Notes: generated by a model from the sequence alone, not told the origin. DNA of 50,849 nucleotides from Acidobacteriota bacterium (GCA_028749235.1 JAQULS010000003.1:1-50849), one strand, 5' to 3'; counted from the first letter of the stretch, positions 16,433 through 25,363 are shown. A program made the numbers and translations.

Positions 16433-17811
16433 AAATACGTATTCTTCGTGTTGCTCTTCTTTCTTTTCTCATCCCGTCGTCCGTCCTTGGCCGGCAACCG
16501 GGCGCTGCCGTCCCGGACGCCAACCCGAAACCGGCCCAGGCGATCATCCGCCTGGAGCGTGTTCCCGACTTCGGCCAGGGTATGGATTGGGGCTCGCTAT
16601 TCAGGGACTACCAAAGCCGCGGTTCGTATAGAAATCTTGTCCGACTGCCGGACGGCCGACTGCTGGTGACTGACACCCGGACCTATAACATTCTCATCTT
16701 CGACGCCCGGGGCCGTTTTGTGAAGAAGCTCTGGACCAAGGGGCGCCGCGAGGCTTCCTCCCTGACCGTCTACAACCGGCCGGAATGGCTTTCCCTGTGG
16801 AACGACAGGCTCCTGTTCGTTTCCGAGTTGGGGCGCGTTCGGGTCTTCAATCTCAACGGGCATCAGGTCCGGGAGGCTGTGATCGATCATCCCGTCAACT
16901 GCCTGGTGCCCTTGAACGAGACGACCGTCGCCGTAGCCGGCTGGGTCGAACGGATGGACGCTCCGATCCTTAACGTCATCGCCCTGGTCGATTTGGCGAC
17001 GGGGCGCGAGACGGTCCTCAGGGACATGCCGGAGGATGCGCCCCAGCCGTTCCGGACGAAAGACGGCAAAACCGTCAGCGCCCAAGCAACCTATGCCCGT
17101 ATCCGGCCCTTCGTCCGGGCGCTCGGGTCGAACGAGTTCGCGGCGGGATTCTCGAACTGGCCGGAAGTCGAAGTCTTCGACGCCTCCGGCCGGTCCCTGC
17201 GGTTCTTCCGCCTCCGCGGCGAGCCATCCCCGGGATATGTTTCGAGTTCATTGCCAAGGACCACGATAACGACTTCAAAAAAGATTCCCCCTTCCAGCGC
17301 CGATGAGCCGGCTCGGGACGCCGCCAAAGCTGCGACACCGAAAAAGAGGATCGTGACTCTGGAGAGCCTGTTTAATTATAACGCCGGAGACTCCAGCTTG
17401 AAGGTGTTCGGCGGCTACGGCATTTACTACGACGCTATGAAGAGCGCCGGCGCGCTGCCCCGGGATGCCGGCGCGAACCCGTACGAAACTCCGCAGCCAG
17501 GGCACTTCGTATCCGTGCCCTATAATCCCGATCCCGGTGTCCGCTATTTCAACTTCGTTATAGACAAGCAGGGCCGATTCCTGGTCTTTTCGTTCCCCGA
17601 GTCCGGCTATGATCCCGTGGTCCGGATTCTCTCTCCCGCCGGCGATCTCGTCCGGGAGGCGAGAATCGAAACCGGCGACTATCGGATTTCTTTCAGTCCG
17701 GGAGAGGCCGGACCGATCTTCGACGGCGAGTATCTCATCACCTTGGCGGAGGAGAAGGCCGCGGGCGGCGTCCCGCTGCGGCTCCTTAAATTCCGAATAA
17801 TCGGCTTATAG
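16429..17811 (+). CDS. Secreted 6-bladed beta-propeller protein A, 460 aa
   Basis: A signal peptide (KIRILRVALLSFLIPSSVLG) is followed by propeller blades with NHL-like strands: YRNLVRLPDGRLLVTDTRTYNILIFDARGRFVKKL, then RLLFVSELGRVRVFNLNG. The signature loop of the paralogues (GQGPGE) is degenerate here (TKGRREASSL). A low-complexity insert (about residues 275-310, SSADEPARDAAKAATPKK) interrupts the last blades. The ATG overlaps the anti-sigma stop (ATGA), tying the protein to the ECF pair; it may deliver or bind the signal in the periplasm. Family knowledge gives only a fold, not an activity. It is one of four related proteins in the window. Confidence 0.75.
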   Translation: MKIRILRVALLSFLIPSSVLGRQPGAAVPDANPKPAQAIIRLERVPDFGQGMDWGSLFRDYQSRGSYRNLVRLPDGRLLVTDTRTYNILIFDARGRFVKKLWTKGRREASSLTVYNRPEWLSLWNDRLLFVSELGRVRVFNLNGHQVREAVIDHPVNCLVPLNETTVAVAGWVERMDAPILNVIALVDLATGRETVLRDMPEDAPQPFRTKDGKTVSAQATYARIRPFVRALGSNEFAAGFSNWPEVEVFDASGRSLRFFRLRGEPSPGYVSSSLPRTTITTSKKIPPSSADEPARDAAKAATPKKRIVTLESLFNYNAGDSSLKVFGGYGIYYDAMKSAGALPRDAGANPYETPQPGHFVSVPYNPDPGVRYFNFVIDKQGRFLVFSFPESGYDPVVRILSPAGDLVREARIETGDYRISFSPGEAGPIFDGEYLITLAEEKAAGGVPLRLLKFRIIGL

Positions 17812-17832
17812 GGCCGGCTTTAGTGATGGTTC

Positions 17833-17847
17833 GGGCCTAAACGGCCC
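17833..17847 (+). promoter_or_regulatory. Intergenic hairpin between propeller genes
   Basis: GGGCC-TAAAC-GGCCC forms a 5-bp GC stem with a 5-nt loop, followed by TGTCTTT. It lies 21 bp after one propeller stop and 55 bp before the next start. It could be a weak terminator or processing hairpin that lowers expression of later genes. Confidence 0.3.
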
Positions 17848-17901
17848 ATGTCTTTAGGTCGTAATAGTGATGGCGATCGATCGTCAAGGAGAGGAATATC
17901 C

Positions 17902-19044
17902 ATGTTAAGATTCCCGAAATTCGTCCCGCAGGCCGTCGCGGCGATTCTTTGTCTTGGCTCGGTCGGATCGGTCGCGGTAGGAGCGTCCTCTCCGCAAGAC
18001 AAGCCCGCCCCCGCCGTCCGGATGGTGGCCAATGCCATCAAGCCCCGTGACGGCGTCGTTACCTCGAAGCTGACCGAACTCTGGTCGATCGGCGGCGAAG
18101 ATGATGCCCGGGGCGAGCTCGTCAATCGTCCCTTCGAAATCCGCCTTGCCGCCGACGGCACGGCCTATGTTTCGGACTGGGGCGATGTCTGTATTCGCGT
18201 TTTCGATGCCCGGGGCAAGCTCCTCCGCCAGGTCGGCCGCAAAGGCCAAGGGCCGGGCGAATACGACGTGCCGTTCTATTTCGATGTCGACGGTCAAGGC
18301 CGTATCTATGTCCTGGACATGCGCAGCATGCGCGTCACCCGGTTCGATCCGGCCGGCAAGTTTGAAGCCGGCTTCCGGCTGGAAAAGATCGCCTCTCAAA
18401 TCCGGGTGGACGGCCGGGGCCGGATTTTTGCGGGAGAAATGTCCGTCGGCGAGCCCAATTATTCCGCCGAGTTCAAGATCGTCGAGCGGCTGCTGACGAT
18501 CGTCCGTTACGATCCCGACGGCCGGAACGCCATTCGCATCGGGCCCTTCAAGTCCGAAAAGATGTCCATGAAGGGTATGCCGGGCGGCGGGATCGTATCC
18601 GGTTCTTCGCCTTTCTCGCCGCAGGCGGGATGGGGCATCGACCCAGACGGCCGTCTCTGGCTGGGGCACAGCGAGACCTACGAAATCGGTGTTTTGGATC
18701 CGGACGGCAAGCCGCTTTTCCGGTTCGGCCGCGCCTGGAAGCCCGTCCGCAATAAGTCCTTCGACGAGATCGCCGTCGCCAATCGGAAGAATTCCGTCGT
18801 GACCGAGTATTTCCCCGCCTATGCGCCCGATTTTTCCTTTGACGAAGCTGGAAACGTCTGGTTGCGTATGTTCCGCAACGACGACAAGGGCGAGCCTCAA
18901 CGCTACGACGTCTTTTCCCCCCAGGGAGTCTACTTGAAACAGGTCGTCCTGCCTTGCCGCATTTATCAGGTTCGCCATGGAAAAATGATCGGCGTGGTTG
19001 AAACGGAGGACGGTTATAAAACGTTGAAATGTTATCGGTACTGA
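17902..19044 (+). CDS. Secreted 6-bladed beta-propeller protein B, 380 aa
   Basis: A signal peptide (about residues 1-28, FVPQAVAAILCLGSVGSVAVGA) precedes a propeller with clear NHL-like blades: GTAYVSDWGDVCIRVFDARGKLLRQVG, RIYVLDMRSMRVTRFDPAGKF, RLWLGHSETYEIGVLDPDGK. The loop GRKGQGPGEYDVPF carries the GQGPGE signature shared with proteins at 22356 and 36954. The ATG at 17902 has GGAGAGG upstream; the in-frame start at 17848 would add residues unlike a signal peptide. It follows propeller A after 90 bp and shares its strand, so it may belong to the sigma-factor unit. The ligand or substrate is unknown. Confidence 0.78.
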   Translation: MLRFPKFVPQAVAAILCLGSVGSVAVGASSPQDKPAPAVRMVANAIKPRDGVVTSKLTELWSIGGEDDARGELVNRPFEIRLAADGTAYVSDWGDVCIRVFDARGKLLRQVGRKGQGPGEYDVPFYFDVDGQGRIYVLDMRSMRVTRFDPAGKFEAGFRLEKIASQIRVDGRGRIFAGEMSVGEPNYSAEFKIVERLLTIVRYDPDGRNAIRIGPFKSEKMSMKGMPGGGIVSGSSPFSPQAGWGIDPDGRLWLGHSETYEIGVLDPDGKPLFRFGRAWKPVRNKSFDEIAVANRKNSVVTEYFPAYAPDFSFDEAGNVWLRMFRNDDKGEPQRYDVFSPQGVYLKQVVLPCRIYQVRHGKMIGVVETEDGYKTLKCYRY

Positions 19045-19432
19045 CGCGAGGACGGTCTCGGCTGTTTAAGGCGAAGGGACGCTTTGGCCGGGATTTAACC
19101 TCGGGATGAGAGAAATGACGTTTCTATGACAATCATCGCCGGTCGATTTTGATAAAAAGGGGCTGAGGATGCGTCTTTTGGAAGGGAGGGCCTGAGTATG
19201 ATCAATCGGCGCGGCCGCCTTATCGCGGTATTAATTTGTAGTATTCTGCGGAAGAAAATCGTATTAATATAGACTCGTAAAGGGAGGCCGTGATGATGCG
19301 CCGGACCGGTTCGATGAAACGAACCTGCTTGGTCCTTGTCCCGGCCTTTCTCTCCCGATCTCACGCCTTCTCTCCTTTGGGTCCGGATTTCCGGGCGCGT
19401 TCTTTCCTATTCCCATCCAATCGAGGTGCGCG
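19045..19432 (+). other. 388-bp gap before the efflux genes
   Basis: No long gene fits here. The stretch 19225-19275 is much richer in AT than its surroundings and probably holds a promoter for the efflux genes, although no single -35/-10 pair is convincing. Two short frames with good ribosome sites (19198 and 19293) are listed separately. Confidence 0.5.
19198..19272 (+). CDS. Possible 24-aa basic, hydrophobic small protein
   Basis: An ATG at 19198 preceded by GGGAGGG (19184-19190) opens a 24-codon frame. It has a basic N-terminus (MINRRGR), a hydrophobic middle (LIAVLICSIL), then RKK and IVLI. This pattern fits a leader peptide or tiny membrane protein. With only 24 codons, chance is a serious alternative; the near-ideal ribosome site is the main support. 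Confidence 0.3.
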   Translation: MINRRGRLIAVLICSILRKKIVLI

Positions 19433-19457
19433 ATGGTCATGCCCAAGAAAGCCGTAG
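19293..19457 (+). CDS. Possible 54-aa frame overlapping the adaptor start
   Basis: The frame from ATG 19293 has AGGGAGG 6 bp upstream and begins with a signal-like stretch (MKRTCLVLVPAFLSRSHA). It then runs into Arg/Pro-rich residues and ends 25 bp inside the adaptor gene. It may be a remnant of a secreted protein whose 3' part was lost, or a translated leader for the adaptor. No homology is recognised. Confidence 0.22.
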   Translation: MMRRTGSMKRTCLVLVPAFLSRSHAFSPLGPDFRARSFLFPSNRGARWSCPRKP

Positions 19458-20725
19458 GCATCTCCCTGCTCGTCCTGGCCTTGGCGGCGGCGGGGTACTT
19501 TTGGGTCATCAAAAAGGGCGTCTTCAAGCCCGTCGGCAAGACCGCAGGTGAGGCCGCCGAAGCGGCGTCTTCCGGATCGGCTCCGGGCCAGCCCGGCGCG
19601 CCCCAGCCAAAAGTCGAAGCGGCGCCCATCCAAGTCAAGGCCGTCACCGCGAACAAAGGCGATCTGGTCATGACCCTCAAATCGCCAGGCGAGGCCTACA
19701 CCGAAAAGAAAATCGCGATCAAATCCGAGGTCTCGGGCGTGATCCAGAAACTGGCCGCGGCCGAGGGGCGCCACGTCGCCGCCGGCGACGTCCTGGTCGA
19801 AATCGACGACCGGGAAGCCCGCCTCAACCTCGAGCGGCTGGAAGCCATCCGGCTGAAGAATCTGTCCGATCTTTTCCTGGAGAAGCGCTTCGCCGAAGCG
19901 GAGAAGGAAATCGCCCCGGCCGTTCTGGCCAAGCTGGCCAAGGCCCAAGCGGACTATGAAAAGGTCTCCGCGGACTTCGGCCGGGGGCGGGTTTCCGAGA
20001 CCGATTTGGAGAAAGCCCAGAAGGACTACGAGTTGGCTTTGATCGAGGCCGGGCGCAAGAAAGAAGAGATCCTGGCCACTTCCAAAAGCGTGACCCAGTC
20101 CGAAATCGAGGTCAAACTGGCCCGCCTGAGCCTGGACAAGACGCGCATCCGGGCTCCCTACGCCGGCATCATTACGGACATCAAGGTCTCGCCGCAGGAG
20201 CGGATCGACGCCGGCCGGGAGCTTTTCACCCTGGTCGACATTTCGCGCATCAAGGTCAAGGCCAAGGTCCTGGAGAGCGAGATCGGCAAGATGCGGGCCG
20301 GCCGCGAAGTCGACCTGCAGTTCGCGGCCTATCCCGGCCGGACCTTCAAGGGCGTCGTCGAGGCGGTCAGCCCGGTCGTCAACGCCGAGGACCGCACCTG
20401 TTCCGTTCACGTCACGGTGGCCAACTTCTCGGAGGAACTCAAGCCGGGCATGCACGCCGAGGTGGAGATCGCGGCGGACATCTACAAGGACCGCCTCATC
20501 GTCCCCCAGAACGCGGTTCTGGTGCGGGGCGGCCGCAAGCTCGTCTTCGTGGTCGAGGGCGGCCTGGCCAAGTGGCGTTACGTCGAGATCGGGCTGGAAA
20601 ACGAAAAAGTGGCGGAGATCCTGCCGAGCACCGAGCCGGGCTGGGGCGTCCAGCCGGGCGAGCAGGTGATCGTCGAAGGCCATTTCAACCTGGCCCACGA
20701 CGCCAAAGTCGTCGTCAAGAACTGA
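19433..20725 (+). CDS. RND efflux periplasmic adaptor (membrane fusion protein), 430 aa
   Basis: This is the periplasmic adaptor linking inner-membrane RND pumps to TolC. An N-terminal anchor (KAVGISLLVLALAAAGYFWV) precedes a Gly/Pro/Ala-rich linker. The first lipoyl half follows (SEVSGVIQKLAAAEGRHVAAGDVLVEID), then a helical hairpin rich in Glu/Lys (about 125-220), the second lipoyl half (IRAPYAGIITDIKVSPQERIDAG), and beta-barrel and membrane-proximal domains (LKPGMHAEVEI, LIVPQNAVLV). No lipobox Cys is seen, so it is held by the signal anchor. The ATG at 19433 has GAGGTG upstream. The tolC gene starts 45 bp later and the pump genes follow, making this the first gene of the tripartite set. 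Confidence 0.9.
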   Translation: MVMPKKAVGISLLVLALAAAGYFWVIKKGVFKPVGKTAGEAAEAASSGSAPGQPGAPQPKVEAAPIQVKAVTANKGDLVMTLKSPGEAYTEKKIAIKSEVSGVIQKLAAAEGRHVAAGDVLVEIDDREARLNLERLEAIRLKNLSDLFLEKRFAEAEKEIAPAVLAKLAKAQADYEKVSADFGRGRVSETDLEKAQKDYELALIEAGRKKEEILATSKSVTQSEIEVKLARLSLDKTRIRAPYAGIITDIKVSPQERIDAGRELFTLVDISRIKVKAKVLESEIGKMRAGREVDLQFAAYPGRTFKGVVEAVSPVVNAEDRTCSVHVTVANFSEELKPGMHAEVEIAADIYKDRLIVPQNAVLVRGGRKLVFVVEGGLAKWRYVEIGLENEKVAEILPSTEPGWGVQPGEQVIVEGHFNLAHDAKVVVKN

Positions 20726-20770
20726 CGGCCGTCGGCTGGCCCGGCGCATGCGCGGCAATTCGAGGTAACC

Positions 20771-22342
20771 ATGAAGAAAAAAGCGGGGATCATTCTGTCC
20801 GCAATCCTGATTTTCGCGGCGGCGGCCGCGGCCCAGAGCCCTCCCAGCCAGGCCCTGTCGTTGACCCTGGCGGAGTGCGTCGAGCGGGCCTTGAAGTCCA
20901 ACCTCGACCTCTCGATCGAGGCTTTCAATCCGTCCCTGGCCGAGGAGTCGAAGCGGATCACGCTGGAGCAGTTCCTGCCGCAATTCGAGATTTCCACGGA
21001 CTACTACGACCGGCAGATCCCCTCGACTTGGGGAGTGGAAGGGCAGACGGTCCACTCCAAGTACGACTCCATGGGATTCCAATTGTCCACGCATCTGGTC
21101 ACCGGGACGGATGTGGTTTTGAGCGGATATTCGTCGATGACCGATACGAACCGGGCTTACACCACGATCAATCCCTCGTACGACAGCCAGCTGGTTTTCA
21201 GCCTGAGCCAGAAGCTGCTCAAGGGATTCGGGCCCGCCGTAAACCGCTATGAGACGACCAAGGCCGAGAGCGTTTACGACCAGTCTTTGGGGACGCTCAA
21301 AGCCGCCGTCCTGTCGACGGTCTATCAGGTCGAGGCGGCTTACTGGAACCTGGTCAATGCGCGCGAGAGCCTGCGGGTCATCGAAGCTTCGCTGGCCCAA
21401 AGCCGCGACACGCTGGCCCGCGACCGCGAGGCGGCCCGCATAGGTTCGAAGACGTCCGTGGATGTCTTGAGCTCCGAGACCGAAGTCGCCTCCCGCGAGA
21501 CCTCTCTTCTCACCTACCAGGCCAGTCTCGAGAAGGCGGAAAACCAGCTCAAGGTCCTGCTCGCCATTCCGGTCGAGAAGGGGGAGGGCGGCGCCGATGA
21601 GCGCGTGCGGATCATTCCGGCCGATAAGCCGTCGGCCGAACGGAGGACGATCGCCTTGGACGAGGCGTTGCGCACGGCCCGGAAGGAGCGCCCGGAGATC
21701 GCCAACGCCGAGAGCCAGCTCGCCGACGCCGGATTGGACGTCCGCTACAACCGCAACCAGCTTTTACCCGATCTGTCGCTCAATTTCGCCATCCGGAATC
21801 CCGGGCAATCGGGCATCAAGTACGTCTTTCAGGACGACAACTACCTGACGGGAATCGTCATCGACAAAATCGAAGGCAGCCGATGGGATTCCATCAGCAA
21901 CATTTTCAAACAGCACTACAACAATATGTTCGTCACGTTAACCCTGAACGTGCCGTTGGCGAATATGCTGTCGCGGGCGGCGCTGGCCCGCGCCCGCTTG
22001 TCGCAGGACAAGGCCCGCTTGACGCTCGAGAAGGCGCGCCGGGACCTCGAAGCCGAGGTTCTCGACGCGGTCAAGGATCTGGAAACGGCCGGCCGGAAGA
22101 TCGAGGCCTCCACCCGCTATCGGGAGCTGATGGAGAAGAAGGTCGAGGCAGCCAACGAAAAATATCAGCTGGGGCTGGTCGATCGGGAATGGCTGTTCAG
22201 CTATCAGAGCAGCCTGGACCAAGCCAAATCCAGCGAGATTCAGGCGGTCACCGGCTACCGGATCGCCCTGGCCAAGCTGGAGCAGGTCATGGGCACGACG
22301 ATCAAGGCCAAGGGGCTGAAGTTCCGGGGCTTTGGATTCTAG
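20771..22342 (+). CDS. TolC-family outer-membrane efflux channel, 523 aa
   Basis: This is the outer-membrane exit duct of the tripartite pump. A signal peptide (KKKAGIILSAILIFAAAAAAQ) is followed by two OEP repeats. The first begins SLTLAECVERALKSNLDLSIEA and contains long coiled-coil helices (ESLRVIEASLAQSRDTLARDREAARIG). The second starts RRTIALDEALRTARKERPEIANAESQL and ends in matching helices (YRELMEKKVEAANEKYQLGLVDREWL). Two insertions with Tyr/Asn-rich strands fit the beta-barrel. The length is typical. It lies between adaptor and propeller C; the stop is 13 bp before the next ATG. The start has GAGGTAACC upstream. Confidence 0.9.
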   Translation: MKKKAGIILSAILIFAAAAAAQSPPSQALSLTLAECVERALKSNLDLSIEAFNPSLAEESKRITLEQFLPQFEISTDYYDRQIPSTWGVEGQTVHSKYDSMGFQLSTHLVTGTDVVLSGYSSMTDTNRAYTTINPSYDSQLVFSLSQKLLKGFGPAVNRYETTKAESVYDQSLGTLKAAVLSTVYQVEAAYWNLVNARESLRVIEASLAQSRDTLARDREAARIGSKTSVDVLSSETEVASRETSLLTYQASLEKAENQLKVLLAIPVEKGEGGADERVRIIPADKPSAERRTIALDEALRTARKERPEIANAESQLADAGLDVRYNRNQLLPDLSLNFAIRNPGQSGIKYVFQDDNYLTGIVIDKIEGSRWDSISNIFKQHYNNMFVTLTLNVPLANMLSRAALARARLSQDKARLTLEKARRDLEAEVLDAVKDLETAGRKIEASTRYRELMEKKVEAANEKYQLGLVDREWLFSYQSSLDQAKSSEIQAVTGYRIALAKLEQVMGTTIKAKGLKFRGFGF

Positions 22343-22355
22343 AGGGGGATGAAAG

Positions 22356-23516
22356 ATGAATTCGCATGTCCTTGTCAGCCCTGCCCGAAGGGTGGGGCGC
22401 GGCAAGCCCGTTTTCGATGTTAAAAACGCGGCCATCCTGGCGATTCTTCTGGCCGCTTCTTCAACCGCCCTCTCCGCCCAGACCTGGAAGGGGACCATCG
22501 TCAAAGACGGCGACGTGACGGTCGTTCGGAACCCGAAAACCCCGCTCTATCCGGCGGGGACTCTCCAGCTCAAGGAAGAGCTTGCGATCGGCGGGGAATC
22601 GCTGCCGGCGGAAGCCGCTTTCAGCGTCGTCAGAGATCTGGAAGTCGCCCCCGATGGCAGGATCTACATCGCCGACGTCAAACAGGACCGAATTTTCGTC
22701 TTTGATGCGAACGGCCGTTTCCTCACCGCGTTCGGGAAAAGAGGGCAGGGTCCCGGAGAATTTCTGTCTCCCATGCAGATGTCCCTCTGGAACAAGAAAA
22801 GCGAATTGTTCGTCGACGGCATGAGGAAAGGAGTCGTTTTCGGCCTGGATGGAACCTATAAAGAGAACATTCAATATCCGATCGATATGCTCATGGTGAA
22901 AGCGGCCGAGTCCGGCGCCCTGGCCGGCACGGTCATGCGTTATGCATCGACGGAGGATTATTACCAATTGGTAAAAACGAGAGAAGGGAATGCGCCTCCC
23001 TTGATTCTAGCGAAAGCGCCCATACCCAACCCTCAAAAATACGATCCGTTCATGCCGCGCATCGCATGGACTTGGCGCGGCGACGGCACGATCGTCGAAG
23101 GATATCCGGAACGCTACGAAATCAAGATCCACAATGCGGATGGGAAGGTCGTCAGGATCCTTTCGCGGGACTACGATCCCGTAGCCGTCCCGGCCCGCGA
23201 AAAAGAAAAGGTGCTCAAGGCCATGGCGGCCGATTTCAAGCCGGATTTTTCCAACGACTATCCGGCTTTCCAATATTTCGTTTCGGACGAGAACGGCCGG
23301 CTTTTCGTCCTGACCTGGGAAAAGGCTTCGGATGGGAAAGGCAACAAGACGGACGTTTTCGATTCCGCCGGCCGTTTCCTCCTGAAACTCGACAACTTGG
23401 GCCGGGTCTATCGGGCCGTCGGCGGCAAGCTGTATTGCGTCGATGAAGACGAAGAAGGCTATCAAGTCATGAAGCGCTACGCCCTGGTGTGGGAAAAATT
23501 GAAGCCATGCCCCTGA
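22356..23516 (+). CDS. Secreted 6-bladed beta-propeller protein C, inside the efflux operon, 386 aa
   Basis: The N-terminus has a charged 24-residue stretch followed by a hydrophobic core (AAILAILLAASSTALSA) and a likely cleavage site before QTW. The propeller carries the family signature in FGKRGQGPGEFLSP, with blades such as GRIYIADVKQDRIFVFDANGRFLTAF and GRLFVLTWEKASDGKGNKTDVFDSAG. The ATG has GAGGGGG upstream. Its 3' end overlaps the next gene by 10 bp, and the tolC stop is 13 bp upstream. That tight packing argues for a role with the pump, perhaps as a periplasmic or surface ligand-binding part. No such component belongs to standard RND systems, so the role is inference. Confidence 0.78.
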   Translation: MNSHVLVSPARRVGRGKPVFDVKNAAILAILLAASSTALSAQTWKGTIVKDGDVTVVRNPKTPLYPAGTLQLKEELAIGGESLPAEAAFSVVRDLEVAPDGRIYIADVKQDRIFVFDANGRFLTAFGKRGQGPGEFLSPMQMSLWNKKSELFVDGMRKGVVFGLDGTYKENIQYPIDMLMVKAAESGALAGTVMRYASTEDYYQLVKTREGNAPPLILAKAPIPNPQKYDPFMPRIAWTWRGDGTIVEGYPERYEIKIHNADGKVVRILSRDYDPVAVPAREKEKVLKAMAADFKPDFSNDYPAFQYFVSDENGRLFVLTWEKASDGKGNKTDVFDSAGRFLLKLDNLGRVYRAVGGKLYCVDEDEEGYQVMKRYALVWEKLKPCP

Positions 23517-25330
23517 CGACGCTCGACCTCCTCCACGCACCCGAACCCCGGACGCCGCGGTGGAAGTCCGTCCGGGCGCGCATTCGGGCCTGGTGGGCCG
23601 CCCGCCGGGGGAGGTTGTCCGTTGTTTTCGCGGAGGCCGTGAGCATCCACGCCGCCGTGATCATCGCTCTCCTTCTGACCCAGTCTTCGTCGCTGGCCGG
23701 GCGGCGGGAACCGGATACTTCGAACCTGGAGACGATCCGGCAAACCCTGGCCGAGTTGTCCCGGAATCCGGACAATCCCGGCTTCAAGGGCGGAACGGCG
23801 GCCGAGGAGGAAGCCCTGGCCAAGGCGCTCGACGAGGCGCTCCGCGTTTCGGCCGAAACGGATAGAAAACGGAAAGCCGAGATCGTCAAAGCCATGATCC
23901 GATCGTTTTTCCGGATGCGGGACGTCCAGGGAGGATCTTATGCCGACGTCTCGCGCCTGACCACGGACGAGATCCAAGCCATGCTCGAGCAGAGCGGCAT
24001 GCTCCGCCTTCCTTCGGGCGAGAAAGCCTTCTCGGCCAGGGGAGCCGATCCGGCCGGGGGATTCCAGCTCTATACCCTCGAACGCGGCCGGGAAACGCAG
24101 ATCCAACGAATGCTGCGGGACGAAAAGGCCGAGAAGGAAGCGGCCGACCGATTCGGCGATCAAGTCAGGCTCGCGTCGCGCTATCCCGACGCCAAGGGCA
24201 TGCGCTCCATGCCGCAGGAAGTCTATTTCCGAAAGTGCCCCTTCGAGGCGATCCTGGCCCGCGGCTCATCTCTTTTCACGGCCGTCCGCGGCTTCCCCCG
24301 ATTCACCGGCGAGTCGTCGGGCGGCGGGGGAGGCGAAGCCAAGAAAGCCAAACCGAAGCCGGCGGCGCCGGCCAAAACCGACCCGAATCTTCTTACGGTC
24401 TATTTGATCACTTCCCCGGCGCCGTCCGGCCCGGGCCGACCCGACGGGACGATCCTGCCGCCGGCCGAAATCAGCGAAGCCCAATTGAGCGAAATTCTGG
24501 ACCGCTGGATGACCCTGCCCGAAGCGAAGCAATGGTCCGCCTTCGACAAGGACTATCTCCAGAGGTACCCGGCCGACAGCCCGGATCTGGCCAATATGGC
24601 CAGGCGGTTCATCGCCGCCAACTTGAACGGCGTCTTCTATATAACGGACGACTTCGCCACGGCTTTCGATTTCGTCGAAGAGATTCACTATAAGCGGCCG
24701 ATCTACGACGCCCTAGCCGTCTATGCGCTCCGCCATCCCCTGACGCGGACGGCCGCGGAATTCCTGTTCAGCCTGGCCGACGCGTATGACTTCGAGCGGC
24801 GGACACTTCTCGCCGTCCAGGACGTCGAGGCAGACGCCGCCGACATGCTGGCGAATCGATCGCGCCGGACCAGTGCTTTCGGCTTCAAAGCCAAGGCTTA
24901 CGTGCTGAAGGAACTGGCCGGGGACCTCCGGGCGGATCTCAATCGGCGCGGGTTGGCCGGCGTCGAAGGCGCTTCCCGGCGGTACCGCAAGGAAATCCTG
25001 GCCATCTACGCCTATCTGGCGGAGATGGGCGGCGAGATCCGGAATCGGGCCCTCTATGCCGCGGGCTTGACCCTCTGGGAAGAGGGCCGCGCCGAAGACG
25101 CCTTCGCGGCCTGGAGGGAAATCGCAGCGGGCTATCCCTTGCGCGCGTATCGGCTCATCCAGCCCTATCTCCAGAGGTCCGGCCCCGCTTTATCGGATAT
25201 CGTCCAGACGATCGGCGAAATCCTGGCCTCGGACGCCCAGGAGGGGAACGCGCCGCTTCTCCGCCGCCAATTGAAATTCCATAAATGGACGGCCCGAGCC
25301 GAAACCCTGATCCAGGGGGAACGCCCGTGA
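23507..25330 (+). CDS. Unrecognised single-pass membrane protein in the efflux operon, 607 aa
   Basis: I do not recognise this family. A basic cytoplasmic N-terminus (WKSVRARIRAWWAARRGR) precedes one membrane helix (about residues 38-58, FAEAVSIHAAVIIALLLTQS). An acidic/basic helical region follows (60-260), then a Gly5 plus Lys/Pro/Ala linker (about 268-290, EAKKAKPKPAAPAK) and a C-terminal helical domain of about 320 residues. Its end looks like a TPR hairpin (ALYAAGLTLWEEGRAEDAFAAWREIAAGYPL). The layout recalls TonB- or TolA-like trans-envelope linkers, but no TonB motif is present. The start at 23507 overlaps the propeller C stop by 10 bp; an in-frame GTG at 23489 is possible. It probably reaches into the periplasm and could couple the pump to another envelope part. 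Confidence 0.7.
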   Translation: MPLTTLDLLHAPEPRTPRWKSVRARIRAWWAARRGRLSVVFAEAVSIHAAVIIALLLTQSSSLAGRREPDTSNLETIRQTLAELSRNPDNPGFKGGTAAEEEALAKALDEALRVSAETDRKRKAEIVKAMIRSFFRMRDVQGGSYADVSRLTTDEIQAMLEQSGMLRLPSGEKAFSARGADPAGGFQLYTLERGRETQIQRMLRDEKAEKEAADRFGDQVRLASRYPDAKGMRSMPQEVYFRKCPFEAILARGSSLFTAVRGFPRFTGESSGGGGGEAKKAKPKPAAPAKTDPNLLTVYLITSPAPSGPGRPDGTILPPAEISEAQLSEILDRWMTLPEAKQWSAFDKDYLQRYPADSPDLANMARRFIAANLNGVFYITDDFATAFDFVEEIHYKRPIYDALAVYALRHPLTRTAAEFLFSLADAYDFERRTLLAVQDVEADAADMLANRSRRTSAFGFKAKAYVLKELAGDLRADLNRRGLAGVEGASRRYRKEILAIYAYLAEMGGEIRNRALYAAGLTLWEEGRAEDAFAAWREIAAGYPLRAYRLIQPYLQRSGPALSDIVQTIGEILASDAQEGNAPLLRRQLKFHKWTARAETLIQGERP

Positions 25331-25363
25331 GCCTTTGGATACTCGGTTCTGCGAGCGTCGCCC

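Noticed and set aside
20736-20752. Second sigma-54-like site between adaptor and tolC
   Set aside because: CTGGCCCG-N4-ATGCG keeps the GG/GC spacing but has two core mismatches in a GC-rich stretch inside an operon; chance is likely.
19361-21400. A 679-codon minus-strand open frame across the adaptor and tolC genes
   Set aside because: Its composition is typical of antisense frames in GC-rich DNA, and it crosses two clearly recognisable plus-strand genes.
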